Source: a marine gamma proteobacterium HTCC2143 (GTDB lineage Bacteria; Pseudomonadota; Gammaproteobacteria; Pseudomonadales; Dasaniaceae). Taken from it: DNA of 53,284 nt. Below, in pieces: positions 1 to 9,019 of the stretch (position 1 is its first letter; every line of letters begins with the position of its first letter). The notes under the pieces were generated by a model that saw nothing but the letters and a program-made list of their open reading frames with translations, did not search any database and was not told the DNA's origin. Both the position numbers and the translations under genes were made by a program. The stretch is from assembly GCA_000169075.1 (NCBI GenBank), contig AAVT01000014.1, positions 1-53,284 on the forward strand. The letters run 5' to 3'.

Positions 1-97
1 TCTTGAGACGAAAAAGTCGATCTCGGTGATAAACCAATCAATCTACCTACCATTATCGACAAATCGCCTAATACTGCGAAGAAATAGTCTAATCCGC

Positions 98-126
98 TTG
101 ACGACACCCAGGCTTAACCCTATTAT
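98..126 (+). promoter_or_regulatory. sigma-70 promoter of the initiator tRNA
   Basis: The sequence shows TTGACG (98-103), a 17-bp spacer and TATTAT (121-126), a good match to the -35/-10 consensus. It is followed by a GC-rich stretch, GCGCGCC, at the position of the discriminator. GC-rich discriminators are typical of stringently controlled stable-RNA promoters. Transcription would start near 133, about 50 nt before the mature tRNA. Confidence 0.7.
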
Positions 127-182
127 GCGCGCCTTGCTGAACATCACAAGCGAAAGCCAAGGGTGTTCACAACGTTTACTGA

Positions 183-259
<77 letters not shown>

Positions 260-265
260 AATATC

Positions 266-296
266 AAAGGTCTATCATCGCTGATAGGCCTTTTTT
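266..296 (+). terminator. intrinsic terminator after tRNA-fMet
   Basis: A stem AAAGGTCTATCA / TGATAGGCCTTT closes a TCGC loop and runs into a tract of T residues (291-296). It lies immediately after the CCA end of the tRNA. Confidence 0.9.
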
Positions 297-419
297 ATTG
301 CCTGTTAACCCATCTCTAGGCCCCTTCGCTCAAACGGCTGTAGCCCTCCATACCCAACACTAAACGCCAGATTGAGTATATCGCGTTCCGTTTTATCTCA
401 TGCTAGACTTTGTATCACT

Positions 420-487
420 CACCCAATCGCGGCACTAAAACGATAGCTGTAAAGCAACAATGGAAGACTATTGTGGCCGATTGGGTG
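420..487 (+). repeat. long-range inverted repeat upstream of mscS
   Basis: CACCCAATCG (420-429) is repeated in perfect inverted form as CGATTGGGTG (478-487). Inside lies a second short inverted pair, ACAAT/ATTGT, around 452-472. The whole could fold as a nested hairpin in the leader of the downstream mscS gene, ending about 60 nt before its start codon. No known riboswitch is recognised; it could equally be a protein-binding palindrome. Confidence 0.4.
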
Positions 488-547
488 GGTCAACTAACCG
501 CATACAACGTAATAAAGCATCATATCAACTTTAGTTAGGAGACTATT

Positions 548-1360
548 ATGAATATTGATCAGATTATGGACCAATTACCGTCGCTCATCATAACGTATGG
601 CACACAGCTAGTGATGGCTATCGTTATATTCCTCATCGGAAAGTGGGTCGCTAAAGCCGTCTCTAATGCCGTTGTTAAGGGAATGAACAAAAAAGACGTC
701 GATAGAACGATTAGCAGCTTTATCGGCAACCTAATTTACTGTGGTTTGTTTGCATTCGTCATTATCGCAGCACTTGGACAATTAGGTATTCAAACCGCCT
801 CTTTCGTTGCCATCATCGGTGCCGCCGGACTGGCCGTTGGTTTTGCCTTGCAAGGATCGCTGTCCAATTTTGCCTCTGGCGTTCTACTCATATTGTTTAG
901 GCCCATCCGCAGTGGTGATTTTGTTGAAGCGGCTGGTGAGGCAGCCGTTGTCGATCAGATAGGTATTTTCAGTACCACGATGAAAACAGGCGACAACAAG
1001 GTCATCATTGTTCCCAACTCCAATATCATGGGCGGCAATATCACTAACTACTCACTCGAAGCAACGCGTCGTATCGATCTCGTTATTGGTATTGGTTATG
1101 ATGCAGACATCCGCAAAGCAAAAGAAGTTCTCGAGGACATTATCAACAAGGAAGAGCGGGTACTTAAAGAACCCGGCACAATAATTGGCGTGGCTGAACT
1201 TGCCGACTCTTCGGTCAATTTTGTCGTTCGCCCTTGGGTCAACTCCGGCGACTATTGGCCGACCAAGTTCGCACTTTTAGAAACCATTAAAATTCGCTTT
1301 GATGCGGAAAATATCAGCATCCCGTTTCCTCAAATGGATATTCATCTTCAAAAGGATTAA
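548..1360 (+). CDS. mscS: small-conductance mechanosensitive channel MscS
   Basis: Inner-membrane channel that opens under membrane tension to release solutes during hypo-osmotic shock. The 270-residue protein is close to the length of E. coli MscS. It has an N-terminal helix, a TM2 region near residues 60-85, and the pore helix near residues 88-115 with the glycine/alanine-rich pattern GAAGLAVGFALQGSLSNFASG that is diagnostic of the family. The soluble beta domain follows (FRPIRSGDFVEAAG, then VPNSNIMGGNITNYS) and then the alpha/beta C-terminal domain. The ATG has a good ribosome site (TTAGGAGA) 7-10 nt upstream. The next gene begins 3 nt after the stop, so the two are probably one operon. 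The channel assignment is very secure. Confidence 0.95.
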   Translation: MNIDQIMDQLPSLIITYGTQLVMAIVIFLIGKWVAKAVSNAVVKGMNKKDVDRTISSFIGNLIYCGLFAFVIIAALGQLGIQTASFVAIIGAAGLAVGFALQGSLSNFASGVLLILFRPIRSGDFVEAAGEAAVVDQIGIFSTTMKTGDNKVIIVPNSNIMGGNITNYSLEATRRIDLVIGIGYDADIRKAKEVLEDIINKEERVLKEPGTIIGVAELADSSVNFVVRPWVNSGDYWPTKFALLETIKIRFDAENISIPFPQMDIHLQKD

Positions 1361-1363
1361 AAA

Positions 1364-2101
1364 ATGACTACAGTTAAAGTTTCGTCCCTGCTTGCAGCTG
1401 CAATTCTAGCAGCTGGCAGCACCCAACTCTATGCAGAAGACGCTGACAGTAGCTCTCTGTGGTCGGGTGACGCCGAATTCGGCTACGTTGACACATCAGG
1501 AAATACTGAAGAAACAACAATCAAAGGTCGGGCACAAGCCAATCGAGAACAAGATGAATGGCGTTATAACATCACCTTCGATTCATTAAACTCTACAGCA
1601 AATGACGCTCGTTCTGCCGAGAAATACTTCCTGTCAAATCGGCTGGCCTACCAATACCAAGAAAATGATTATGTTTTCGCGTATGCCTCCTATGATGACG
1701 ACCGTTTCAGCGGCTTTGACTACCAGGCAACCGTTTCTGCTGGCTGGGGGCGCCGTCTGCTCAACAATGAAGTCATGCAGTGGGACATAGAACTTGGGCC
1801 CGGTTACCGTATCAGTAAGGTTGATGGTGGTGCTAACGGTGAAGACGCTGACGAAGCTATAGCCCGAGGATTTACGCAATTTTCTTGGGATTTCAGTGAA
1901 ACCGCCAATTTCAGCCAGTCTCTCAATGTTGAAGCGGGCGCTGATAACACGATCAGTAAATCAATTACTGCGTTAAAAGTTCAAATCGTTGGCGCGCTTG
2001 CATTGAAGCTGTCCTACACCATCAAATATACCGACGAAGTACCGGCGGCCACAAAACGTGCAGACACCGAAACAGCAGTCACGGTGGTGTATTCCTTTTA
2101 G
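1364..2101 (+). CDS. YdiY-like (DUF481) outer-membrane beta-barrel protein
   Basis: Predicted exported protein of 245 residues. A Sec signal peptide (TVKVSSLLAAAILAAGSTQLYAED) is cleaved after about residue 24. The mature chain alternates aromatic and polar residues and ends in YSF, the C-terminal aromatic signature recognised by the BAM machinery. GDAEFGYVDTSGNTEETTIKG followed by repeated strands matches the DUF481/YdiY salt-stress-induced outer-membrane family. The function of that family is not defined. It is coupled to mscS (3-nt gap), which fits a shared role in osmotic or envelope stress; that link is inferred from neighbourhood. The 100 nt downstream contain an imperfect palindrome around GGCGC but no clear U-tract terminator. 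Confidence 0.85.
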   Translation: MTTVKVSSLLAAAILAAGSTQLYAEDADSSSLWSGDAEFGYVDTSGNTEETTIKGRAQANREQDEWRYNITFDSLNSTANDARSAEKYFLSNRLAYQYQENDYVFAYASYDDDRFSGFDYQATVSAGWGRRLLNNEVMQWDIELGPGYRISKVDGGANGEDADEAIARGFTQFSWDFSETANFSQSLNVEAGADNTISKSITALKVQIVGALALKLSYTIKYTDEVPAATKRADTETAVTVVYSF

Positions 2102-2200
2102 TGTGCCCTGCCTATGGCGCTGCAATACTGTTGGCGCCTTAGGCACCCCGCCTCACTCACCTCTTCTGTGAATGTTGACTTATTTATCATTCAGCTCCGC

Positions 2201-2584
2201 TTATCCTAGCCTTTTTTCATTCACCATTACTCCCAGACCCAACTCTGGTGCTGAGTCAATATACTCGACAAAGCGCTCCTATTCGGCATCATCGAGTTTG
2301 CGCAATTCATCGTACTTACGATATACATAGAGAAAACGCCTTTCCCGTTCATACTATTTGCGAAATGCCTTAACCCCCCATTTGTCCAAAAGATCGCCCC
2401 AGCCAGAATTGTAAGTTCGCATAAATTTTAATATGAACGGGACCGGATCATATCGTGGGACCACGAATGCACGCCGAAATATCATTTCGAATGGCAATAT
2501 CTCCTCTCCATTCTTCCAGGCTTCAAGACGCGTAGAATCGTTCATACCTATCGCGGCCTCAGCTGCTTGTCCAATTTCAGTCAT
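2201..2584 (-). pseudogene. hypothetical protein frame interrupted by two in-frame TAG codons
   Basis: From an ATG at 2584 the frame encodes 76 residues (begins MTEIGQAAEAAIGMNDST, ends WGVKAFRK) up to TAG at 2354-2356. The same frame then continues with 24 residues of protein-like composition (starts YERERRFLYVYRKYDEL), a second TAG at 2279-2281, and 25 more residues (starts ERFVEYIDSAPELGLG) before TAA at 2201-2203. The uninterrupted product would be 127 residues. Charged, amphipathic composition on both sides of each TAG suggests one ancestral gene. The simplest reading is nonsense-mutation decay; amber read-through is the alternative. I do not recognise the family. Confidence 0.55.
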
Positions 2585-2655
2585 ATGAAATCATCTCGAC
2601 AGCTAATTTTCATCTATACTTTAAACTCATACAGTCATTATCACTATTTTCTATT

Positions 2656-3897
2656 ATGCCGCTTTCCCTCAAACCATTATTTCGTTTAATCGTGCCGCTT
2701 TTGCTACTTTTCGCAGCGATCATTTCGCTCAATCATCTCACTGAAATTCGCAGCGACTACGTCAAGCTCTTAAACCTATTACCCTATGGACTGTTCGTTA
2801 TTGTCCTCGGGCTAAGCCACTACTTCAATCGATCACGCTTTTTTGCCGCCGCTCTGCTGATGGGCATGGCATTTTGGTTAATCCAAAACCGCTTACAAAC
2901 AAGCCTCGAAGCACAGTTACCTCTCTATCTTTTTACGGCGATGAGTATCCTGCTGCCTCTCGGACTGGCCCTATTAACGGCCATCCCCGAAAGGGGCTTA
3001 TGGAATCGTCATGGCTTTTTAGCTATTTTGGCCGGGCCAATGTTGCTGGGAGCTGCCTGTGTATTCGTTAGCTCTAGTGAAGCCCCCCAACTACAGACTC
3101 TCGTTCAGTCTATGCCGCTAAAACCTTTTCCCGGGCTTATTATGTCGCTTTATGCCAGTGTATGGATGGGGCTAATGATACTGGTGGGATTATTTTTTTT
3201 GCTGCGGCGCAATGCAGAAGCAGAAGCTTCATTGACTCTCTGTATCGTTTTCAGCTTTATCACTCTGGCAAAATTCGACCAACCATTGATATCGAGCATC
3301 ATGTTTTCTGCGACCGGGCTAACCATGATACTGGGCTTGCTTAAGTCGTCATTTGAAATGGCGTACCAAGATGAGCTTACCGGATTATTGGGCCGAAGAG
3401 CGTTAAATGAAAAATTATCCGGACTGGGAAACCGTTATGCCATTGCGATGATTGACATAGACCATTTCAAAAAATTCAATGATACCCATGGTCACGATGT
3501 TGGCGACGACGTTCTAAAAGTTGTCGCTAATCATATTGCCGAGACGACAGGGGGAGGTATTCCTTACCGCTATGGTGGCGAGGAATTCTGTGTGGTATTC
3601 CCAGGGAAATCGCTCAAGCCCTGCATCCCTCACTTAGAAGCTGTCAGGGAAGCCATTGGCAGTCATCGTATCACCTTAAGAGACCGTAAAAATAGACCGA
3701 AGAGCGCTCAGACAGGTGCACAAAAACGTGCTGGCACGCGCACTAAAGCGCGACAAGGGAAAACGGTCAGCGTCACTATCAGTATTGGAGTAGCGGAACG
3801 TACTGACGTAGTAGACATGCCTGATCAAGTCATGAAAAATGCCGACAAGGCCTTGTATAAAGCCAAACAGAACGGCAGAAATTGCACGGTTTTGTGA
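2656..3897 (+). CDS. membrane-anchored diguanylate cyclase (GGDEF)
   Basis: Synthesises cyclic di-GMP from two GTP at the inner membrane. The 413-residue protein has about seven hydrophobic helices in residues 1-230, then a GGDEF domain from about 235 (YQDELTGLLGRRAL start motif) with the active-site signature GGEEF in YRYGGEEFCVVF. The allosteric RxxD inhibitory site normally found five residues before GGEEF is absent (the stretch there is ETTGGGIPYR). A basic, probably disordered insertion rich in K/R/T (around residues 340-370) separates the signature from the final strands SVTISIGVAER. The N-terminal sensor resembles no named MASE domain that I can assign. It converges on the thioesterase gene with 4 nt between stops. 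Confidence 0.9.
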   Translation: MPLSLKPLFRLIVPLLLLFAAIISLNHLTEIRSDYVKLLNLLPYGLFVIVLGLSHYFNRSRFFAAALLMGMAFWLIQNRLQTSLEAQLPLYLFTAMSILLPLGLALLTAIPERGLWNRHGFLAILAGPMLLGAACVFVSSSEAPQLQTLVQSMPLKPFPGLIMSLYASVWMGLMILVGLFFLLRRNAEAEASLTLCIVFSFITLAKFDQPLISSIMFSATGLTMILGLLKSSFEMAYQDELTGLLGRRALNEKLSGLGNRYAIAMIDIDHFKKFNDTHGHDVGDDVLKVVANHIAETTGGGIPYRYGGEEFCVVFPGKSLKPCIPHLEAVREAIGSHRITLRDRKNRPKSAQTGAQKRAGTRTKARQGKTVSVTISIGVAERTDVVDMPDQVMKNADKALYKAKQNGRNCTVL

Positions 3898-3901
3898 GTG
3901 A

Positions 3902-4348
3902 TTAACTCGGTAAAGCCACTTCAATTTTTTTCATGTTTTTTCGCATTTCTTCTGGAATAGTCACTGGCTTGCGCGATATGTTGTCGACAAAAACGTGAAT
4001 GAAGTGACCAAATGCGCAGGCTTGGTCTTCTCCCTCTTTAAATATCCCAATACCGTATTGCACGGAGCTATTCCCCAGCCGGTCGATACGCACACCGACA
4101 TCAATTTTGTCTGGAAATTCTATCGGCGCCAAATACTCACAACCCGAACTCACAACTAATCCAACAACTTTTCCATTGTGATAATCAAGACCGCAATGTT
4201 TCACTAAAAATGAATTAGCGGCAGTATCAAAGTAGGAATAATAAGTGACGTTATTGACGTGGCCATAGGCATCATTATCCATCCATCGGGTGGTGATTGG
4301 ATAAAATACTTTGTAGTCTGCACGCGAAACATTAATCTTCTGCGCCAT
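3902..4348 (-). CDS. acyl-CoA thioesterase, 4HBT/YbgC-FadM type
   Basis: Single hotdog-fold protein of 148 residues expected to hydrolyse acyl-CoA thioesters in the cytoplasm. The signature RWMDNDAYGHVNNVTYYSYFD at residues 22-42 carries the conserved aspartate/GHVNN active-site loop of the 4-hydroxybenzoyl-CoA thioesterase family. Substrate length cannot be read from the sequence. It lies 59 nt downstream of the iron alcohol dehydrogenase on the same strand and may share its transcript. Confidence 0.88.
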   Translation of the reverse strand: MAQKINVSRADYKVFYPITTRWMDNDAYGHVNNVTYYSYFDTAANSFLVKHCGLDYHNGKVVGLVVSSGCEYLAPIEFPDKIDVGVRIDRLGNSSVQYGIGIFKEGEDQACAFGHFIHVFVDNISRKPVTIPEEMRKNMKKIEVALPS

Positions 4349-4407
4349 CTTCTATTCCCTGTTAGCTTTCATCAAGTTCTGCCCTGTCTGCACGCTTATT
4401 CTGTCAA

Positions 4408-5562
4408 TCAGTAAGCGGCCCGATAAATAGCAAGAGCATCGTCTCGACTAACCTCTCTCGGGTTATTAACTAATAAGCGCTGCTGCAACATTGCATCATC
4501 TGCCAGCATTGGCAAATCCTCTTCCGCGATTTTCATCTCTCTCAAAGTCTTTGGCAAGTTTACGTCATCAATTAACTGATCCATATGATCAATAAAAGCA
4601 TCGCAACCAGCACTGCTTCCCGCAACACTTCGGCCATGGCTGACGAAAGGTAGCAACTCAGCATACAGCACGGAAGCTGTTGAGGCGTTGAACCGCAACA
4701 CATGCGGCAATACCAGAGAATTGCTCAGGCCATGAGGAATGTGATAATGCCCCCCTAAAGGATAAGCTAGAGCATGCACTGCCGCGACCGGCGCGTTGGC
4801 AAATGATTGCCCCGCCATCATCGCTCCTAACAACATGTTTGACCGCGCCTCAAGGTTACCGCCATTGTGAACAGCCTCACTAATATTGGCTGACATTAAC
4901 ACCAAAGCTTGCCGAGCCAACATATCAGAGTAGACATTTTTCTTGTGTCGAGTAGTAAACGCTTCGATCGCATGGACCATCGCATCTATTCCTGTTGCCG
5001 CCGTCACGTGAGGTGGCAAGCCAACTGTCAACTCTGCATCGAGAATCGCTATATCAGGTAATAATTGTTTGGATATAACCCCCGTTTTAGTCGTTGCGCC
5101 CGTCGTAATGATAGAGGTAGGCGTCACTTCAGAACCAGTACCTGCTGTCGTTGGAACCTGAATCAACGGCAACCTTCCTCCTCGTATATTTCCGATGCCG
5201 TACATTTCAGCCAGCGGTTGTTCAGAAGTCGCTAGTACCGCAATCAATTTCGCGACATCCATTGAACTACCTCCCCCCAATCCGACCACACCGTCGATTT
5301 TTTCCGACTTTGCAACTTCGACCGAGGCCAACACTAATGATTCGGGAGGGTCAGCCTCGACATCGCTATACAGAAAAACACTGATACCCGCCTTTTCAAT
5401 CTCCGCTACCAAAGGATCAGCCATACCGGTCTGGACAATGCCACTATCGGTCACCAGCATTAATCGACTTATTTCCAATTCTTGACAATATTGAGCAAGC
5501 TTATGGGCGGCGCCAACCTCGCAAATCACTTTATTTGCCGTTATAAATTCAAATGGATTCAT
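4408..5562 (-). CDS. iron-containing (group III) alcohol dehydrogenase
   Basis: NAD(P)-dependent oxidoreductase of 384 residues. The nucleotide-binding GGGSSMDVAK motif is near residue 96, followed by TTAGTGSE. Metal ligands are expected in GIDAMVHAIEAF and in the His-rich HALAYPLGGHYHIPHGLSN near residues 262-280, which is the classical PROSITE-type Fe-ADH signature. The physiological alcohol is unknown; butanol, lactaldehyde or hydroxyacid dehydrogenases share the fold. It is followed on the same strand by the thioesterase. Confidence 0.93.
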   Translation of the reverse strand: MNPFEFITANKVICEVGAAHKLAQYCQELEISRLMLVTDSGIVQTGMADPLVAEIEKAGISVFLYSDVEADPPESLVLASVEVAKSEKIDGVVGLGGGSSMDVAKLIAVLATSEQPLAEMYGIGNIRGGRLPLIQVPTTAGTGSEVTPTSIITTGATTKTGVISKQLLPDIAILDAELTVGLPPHVTAATGIDAMVHAIEAFTTRHKKNVYSDMLARQALVLMSANISEAVHNGGNLEARSNMLLGAMMAGQSFANAPVAAVHALAYPLGGHYHIPHGLSNSLVLPHVLRFNASTASVLYAELLPFVSHGRSVAGSSAGCDAFIDHMDQLIDDVNLPKTLREMKIAEEDLPMLADDAMLQQRLLVNNPREVSRDDALAIYRAAY

Positions 5563-5713
5563 AGTCCTTACCTTTTATCGTATTTGTACGTTTTAGCCGC
5601 GTCCTATCCGACCCAGACAAGCATCCCGCATAATAGCATTCACGGTATTACTTATCCGGAGGATCCTCTGTTAACCAGCCACAAAGCTCAATTAAAAAGT
5701 CCCAGAACAACAA

Positions 5714-6307
5714 CTATTCAGTCGCGTTTTCACCCCAACGATTTACCGCACCCGTTTCAATATCAAACAGATCAAGTACTCTGCCGACGCTGTGATCTAC
5801 CATATCGTCAATCGTCTTCGGCTTTATGTAAAAAGCGGGCAGCGGTGGCGCGATAATGGCGCCCATCTCTGACAGTGCCGTCATGGTTCGTAAATGCCCA
5901 GTATGAAGCGGGGTCTCCCTCACCATCAATACCAATTTTTTCCGTTCTTTCAAGACAACATCAGCAGCCCGTGTCAATAATGAGGTTGTTACACCGGTCG
6001 CAATTTCAGACATGGAACGCACTGAGCAGGGCGCAATTACCATACCCATGGTGCGAAATGACCCGCTCGAAATTGCCGCACCGATGTTCTTAACTGGGTA
6101 AACATGGTCAGCCAGATCATGTATTTGCTTGAGTTTTATATCTAATTCGTAGCCCAGAGTCATTTCCGCCGACTTACTCATCACTAGGTGTGATTCAATG
6201 GGTAAATCTTTGAGCATCTGCAGTAATCTAACGCCATAAATTATTCCCGATGCGCCTGAAATACCGACAATAAGTCGACTGTCACCCGTACCTGACTGAT
6301 TAAACAT
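5714..6307 (-). CDS. ubiX: flavin prenyltransferase UbiX
   Basis: Makes prenylated FMN, the cofactor of UbiD-family decarboxylases, from FMN and dimethylallyl phosphate. It has 197 residues, the normal family size. The N-terminal FMN-binding GISGASGIIYGVRLL is followed by the conserved TMGMVIAPCSVRSMSEIATG, LVLMVRETPLH and GAIIAPPLPAFY blocks. No UbiD decarboxylase is in the window. It may serve ubiquinone synthesis elsewhere in the genome. Confidence 0.95.
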   Translation of the reverse strand: MFNQSGTGDSRLIVGISGASGIIYGVRLLQMLKDLPIESHLVMSKSAEMTLGYELDIKLKQIHDLADHVYPVKNIGAAISSGSFRTMGMVIAPCSVRSMSEIATGVTTSLLTRAADVVLKERKKLVLMVRETPLHTGHLRTMTALSEMGAIIAPPLPAFYIKPKTIDDMVDHSVGRVLDLFDIETGAVNRWGENATE

Positions 6308-6499
6308 AATCCCTTTAACCTGTTTAGATGAAACATTGAGGGGGAGCAGGGTCGCAAATTTTTAAACGCGCTACAAGCTCAATTGACGGTAAATGCTTCC
6401 GGCTATTAAAACCGATCACTCTGACCATGGAAAATGCTGTTTTTATTCGAGCGGATACCAGCTATATTGACGTAATAGGAACTAAAATAAGGACAAAAA

Positions 6500-7645
6500 G
6501 TGTCATCACTGACCTCGCTTATCCCAGAACTTAGCAACATTGAATGGTTAGCACATGCAGCCATTTTTACGGTCAATATCGTTTTATTTATTTTCGCTCG
6601 CCCACTACTAAATATCGTTGAGTCAGGAAAGGACAGCGACGGCGATGCACGCATTCAAATACTGCGTTCGCTAAACATATTAGTATTGGTACTGCAGGCC
6701 ATCAACATTATTATGCTCGGCGCAGACAGCGACTACGAAAATTACTTTATAAAGGCCGGGCTAACCTTGATGGCGATCTATGCAGGCTTACTTGCATACA
6801 GCATTTCCTCATATTTTCTACGGAAAAAATTTGGTACGGAAAAGGAATTTGACGGTCACACCGTATTTATTGAAACCTACAGTAGCCGTCTCGTCGATAT
6901 TATGCTGTTAGTTTTTAGTGTCATAGCGACTATTTACTTCATGATACTTATCTGGGGCGCTAATAGTCTACTTGAGACAACGGGCGTATTCGGCATTATC
7001 GCCGCATTTCTCGCCTTTACCAGTAACATATGGGCACCTGACATTATCAGCGGATTGATCATTCTCAATACGCAAATGCTCGAAGACGGCGACGTAGTTG
7101 TGATCGACGGCTATAAAGATGAATATGTCATCAATAAAGTAACCTTTGTTTACGTTATTCTTTACGATATTCGCAACAATCATCGCACTCTGATCAGGAA
7201 CAGTCGCTTTATACAAAGCAAAATTGATAATCTTAGTCGTGTTGCCAGCACCGAGGGAATTCGCAAAAGACTGGTTTACCAGATTGGATATCCGGACACC
7301 GACAAAGCTACAGGTGCAGAGCGCGAAGAAGCATTAAATCAGTTTACTCAACGAATAGACAAAATCTTTAAAAAAGCGTTTGAGGCTTGTTGTGAAAATG
7401 ATCATATAAAAATCAATAACCACAAAGAATTTGAATGGGCGCTTACTAATACCGGAAATTACGCGCTTGAATATACCGTATGGATTTATATGGAACGTCT
7501 TCCAAATACCAAAGTAACATCAACTATCCGCAAGCACCTAATGCGAACAATTTATCGGGTCAATGAGGCCATATTTACCGCTGCCGTTATCGAAAATATC
7601 GATCTTTCTACACCAAATCGCAGCGACATCAAGGTCTTGGCGTAA
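6500..7645 (+). CDS. MscS-family mechanosensitive channel, second type
   Basis: Membrane protein of 381 residues starting at GTG, with AGGA 6-7 nt upstream. Four or five hydrophobic helices occupy residues 1-165. The pore-like helix TTGVFGIIAAFLAFTSNIWAPD is followed by a beta domain (LEDGDVVVIDGYKDEYVINKV) and a long cytoplasmic C-terminal domain. This arrangement is that of the YnaI/MscM-like or eukaryote-like MscS subgroup rather than MscS itself. It is unrelated in detail to the mscS at the left edge. It stands alone between ubiX and a convergent methyltransferase gene. Confidence 0.82.
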   Translation: MSSLTSLIPELSNIEWLAHAAIFTVNIVLFIFARPLLNIVESGKDSDGDARIQILRSLNILVLVLQAINIIMLGADSDYENYFIKAGLTLMAIYAGLLAYSISSYFLRKKFGTEKEFDGHTVFIETYSSRLVDIMLLVFSVIATIYFMILIWGANSLLETTGVFGIIAAFLAFTSNIWAPDIISGLIILNTQMLEDGDVVVIDGYKDEYVINKVTFVYVILYDIRNNHRTLIRNSRFIQSKIDNLSRVASTEGIRKRLVYQIGYPDTDKATGAEREEALNQFTQRIDKIFKKAFEACCENDHIKINNHKEFEWALTNTGNYALEYTVWIYMERLPNTKVTSTIRKHLMRTIYRVNEAIFTAAVIENIDLSTPNRSDIKVLA

Positions 7646-7941
7646 CAACACTGGCTTCGTCCCGCCCTCTTGGTAACGACTAGGCTAGGCTTTTTCCATA
7701 GCAATCATAGCATCGACGATTATTGTCAGCGTCCAATCACCTTTACCAAGTCATCGGCGTTTCTTTCAACTGATTAAATCTCGCTACTCTCTCTTGGGAA
7801 AAAGTTCGAAAATTTACAAGACCTGCACTCATTGATAATCTGCAGAAGAGCCGCCGTGATGGCAATCGTTATTATCCCGCTGAAGCCGCTGATAGCCGTG
7901 AAAACACGACCATAGCCATAGTTTGTCAAACAACGTCCGCG

Positions 7942-8808
7942 CTATTTCTTAACAAACTTCAACGTCATGCGGTCAGATTCACCGATCGCAGACATTGCTT
8001 CTTTTTGATCAGGCGAAGTGCGAAGACTTGGCGGCAAACGCCAAACAATATCCCCAGTTTCGGGCTTATCGTTAGGGTTGGCATTAACTTCGCTACTGCC
8101 GGCCAATTCAAAACCAGCTTGCTGAAACATCGCAATCACCGCCGCCTCTTTCAGATAACCACTACTACCGTCTGCCCAACTGTCGTCAGCGTCCGCGGGA
8201 GCCCTATGTTGAACGACTCCAACAACACCTCCAGTCTTTACCAGCGTATAGAGGTCGTCGATAGCCTGAGAGCGCATAGCTGCTCTGGCCTCAAAACGAT
8301 TTAAGTTATGTAATGCGCGCACCATCACCACAACATCGACAGTTCCCTTTAGCTCATCGGGAACGGCCCCAAAAGTAAATGCGCGGGCAGGAACGTCGGC
8401 AGCGCCAGGGTAGCCTGCCACATTTCCGGCAAACGCTGCGGTTGAAGCTACCCTACCAGCTATAGCCTCATCGCTGAAAAGACCGAACATGGCCCACATG
8501 TCATCCGCATAATTGACACCATAAATAGCACCCTCAGAGCCCACCAGAGGCGCTAGTATCTTCGTATACCAGCCACCGCCGGGAAGTACCTCCAATACGG
8601 TCATTCCCGGCTCAACACCAAACAGCTTGAGCGTTTCCTCGGGGTTACGCGCTCCATCTCTGGCTTTTAAGTCATCATTTCGAGCATCAAGCGCCGCAGC
8701 CAATGCCGCGTCGCTATCTTCGGCAAATGCCTTGCTACTTCCAGCAATAATCAATAATCCGGCTGCCAGACATACGCCTGTTCGTTTCAATAGCTCGTTA
8801 ACCCGCAT
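7942..8808 (-). CDS. exported class I SAM-dependent methyltransferase-like protein
   Basis: Predicted methyltransferase of the COG4798 type, 288 residues. I place the start at the ATG at 8808 because AAGGAG lies 6 nt upstream; a longer frame from 8841 lacks a good site and buries the signal peptide. Residues 1-30 form a Sec signal peptide ending in SSKAFAED. The Rossmann motif I region reads TVLEVLPGGGWYTKILAP, and VVVMVRALHNLNRFEA matches a later motif. A paralogue with the same motif-I string lies at 46991-47746. How an exported protein would obtain S-adenosylmethionine is unclear. The 296-nt stretch between its stop and the channel gene (7646-7941) holds nothing I can recognise. Confidence 0.8.
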   Translation of the reverse strand: MRVNELLKRTGVCLAAGLLIIAGSSKAFAEDSDAALAAALDARNDDLKARDGARNPEETLKLFGVEPGMTVLEVLPGGGWYTKILAPLVGSEGAIYGVNYADDMWAMFGLFSDEAIAGRVASTAAFAGNVAGYPGAADVPARAFTFGAVPDELKGTVDVVVMVRALHNLNRFEARAAMRSQAIDDLYTLVKTGGVVGVVQHRAPADADDSWADGSSGYLKEAAVIAMFQQAGFELAGSSEVNANPNDKPETGDIVWRLPPSLRTSPDQKEAMSAIGESDRMTLKFVKK

Positions 8809-9019
8809 AATTTTCTCCTTATTTTTGCGCACTATCCACACAGTCCTTAAGAAACTGATGCGCTACAGTCGCCAGTTATAGTCAGAATTAATAGTAACCA
8901 ACTTCATGTCACCGTTTCATCAACAATGACACAGCCTCATACGACTCTCAATGCAGCGAAGAGAGGCACTTGAAAGGGTTTAAACAGATGCACAGACAAA
9001 TAGCCCCGCTTTAAAAAAC

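Noticed and set aside
8808..8841. Upstream ATG at 8841 for the exported methyltransferase
   Set aside because: The extension is basic, precedes the signal peptide, and the AAGGAG site clearly serves the ATG at 8808.
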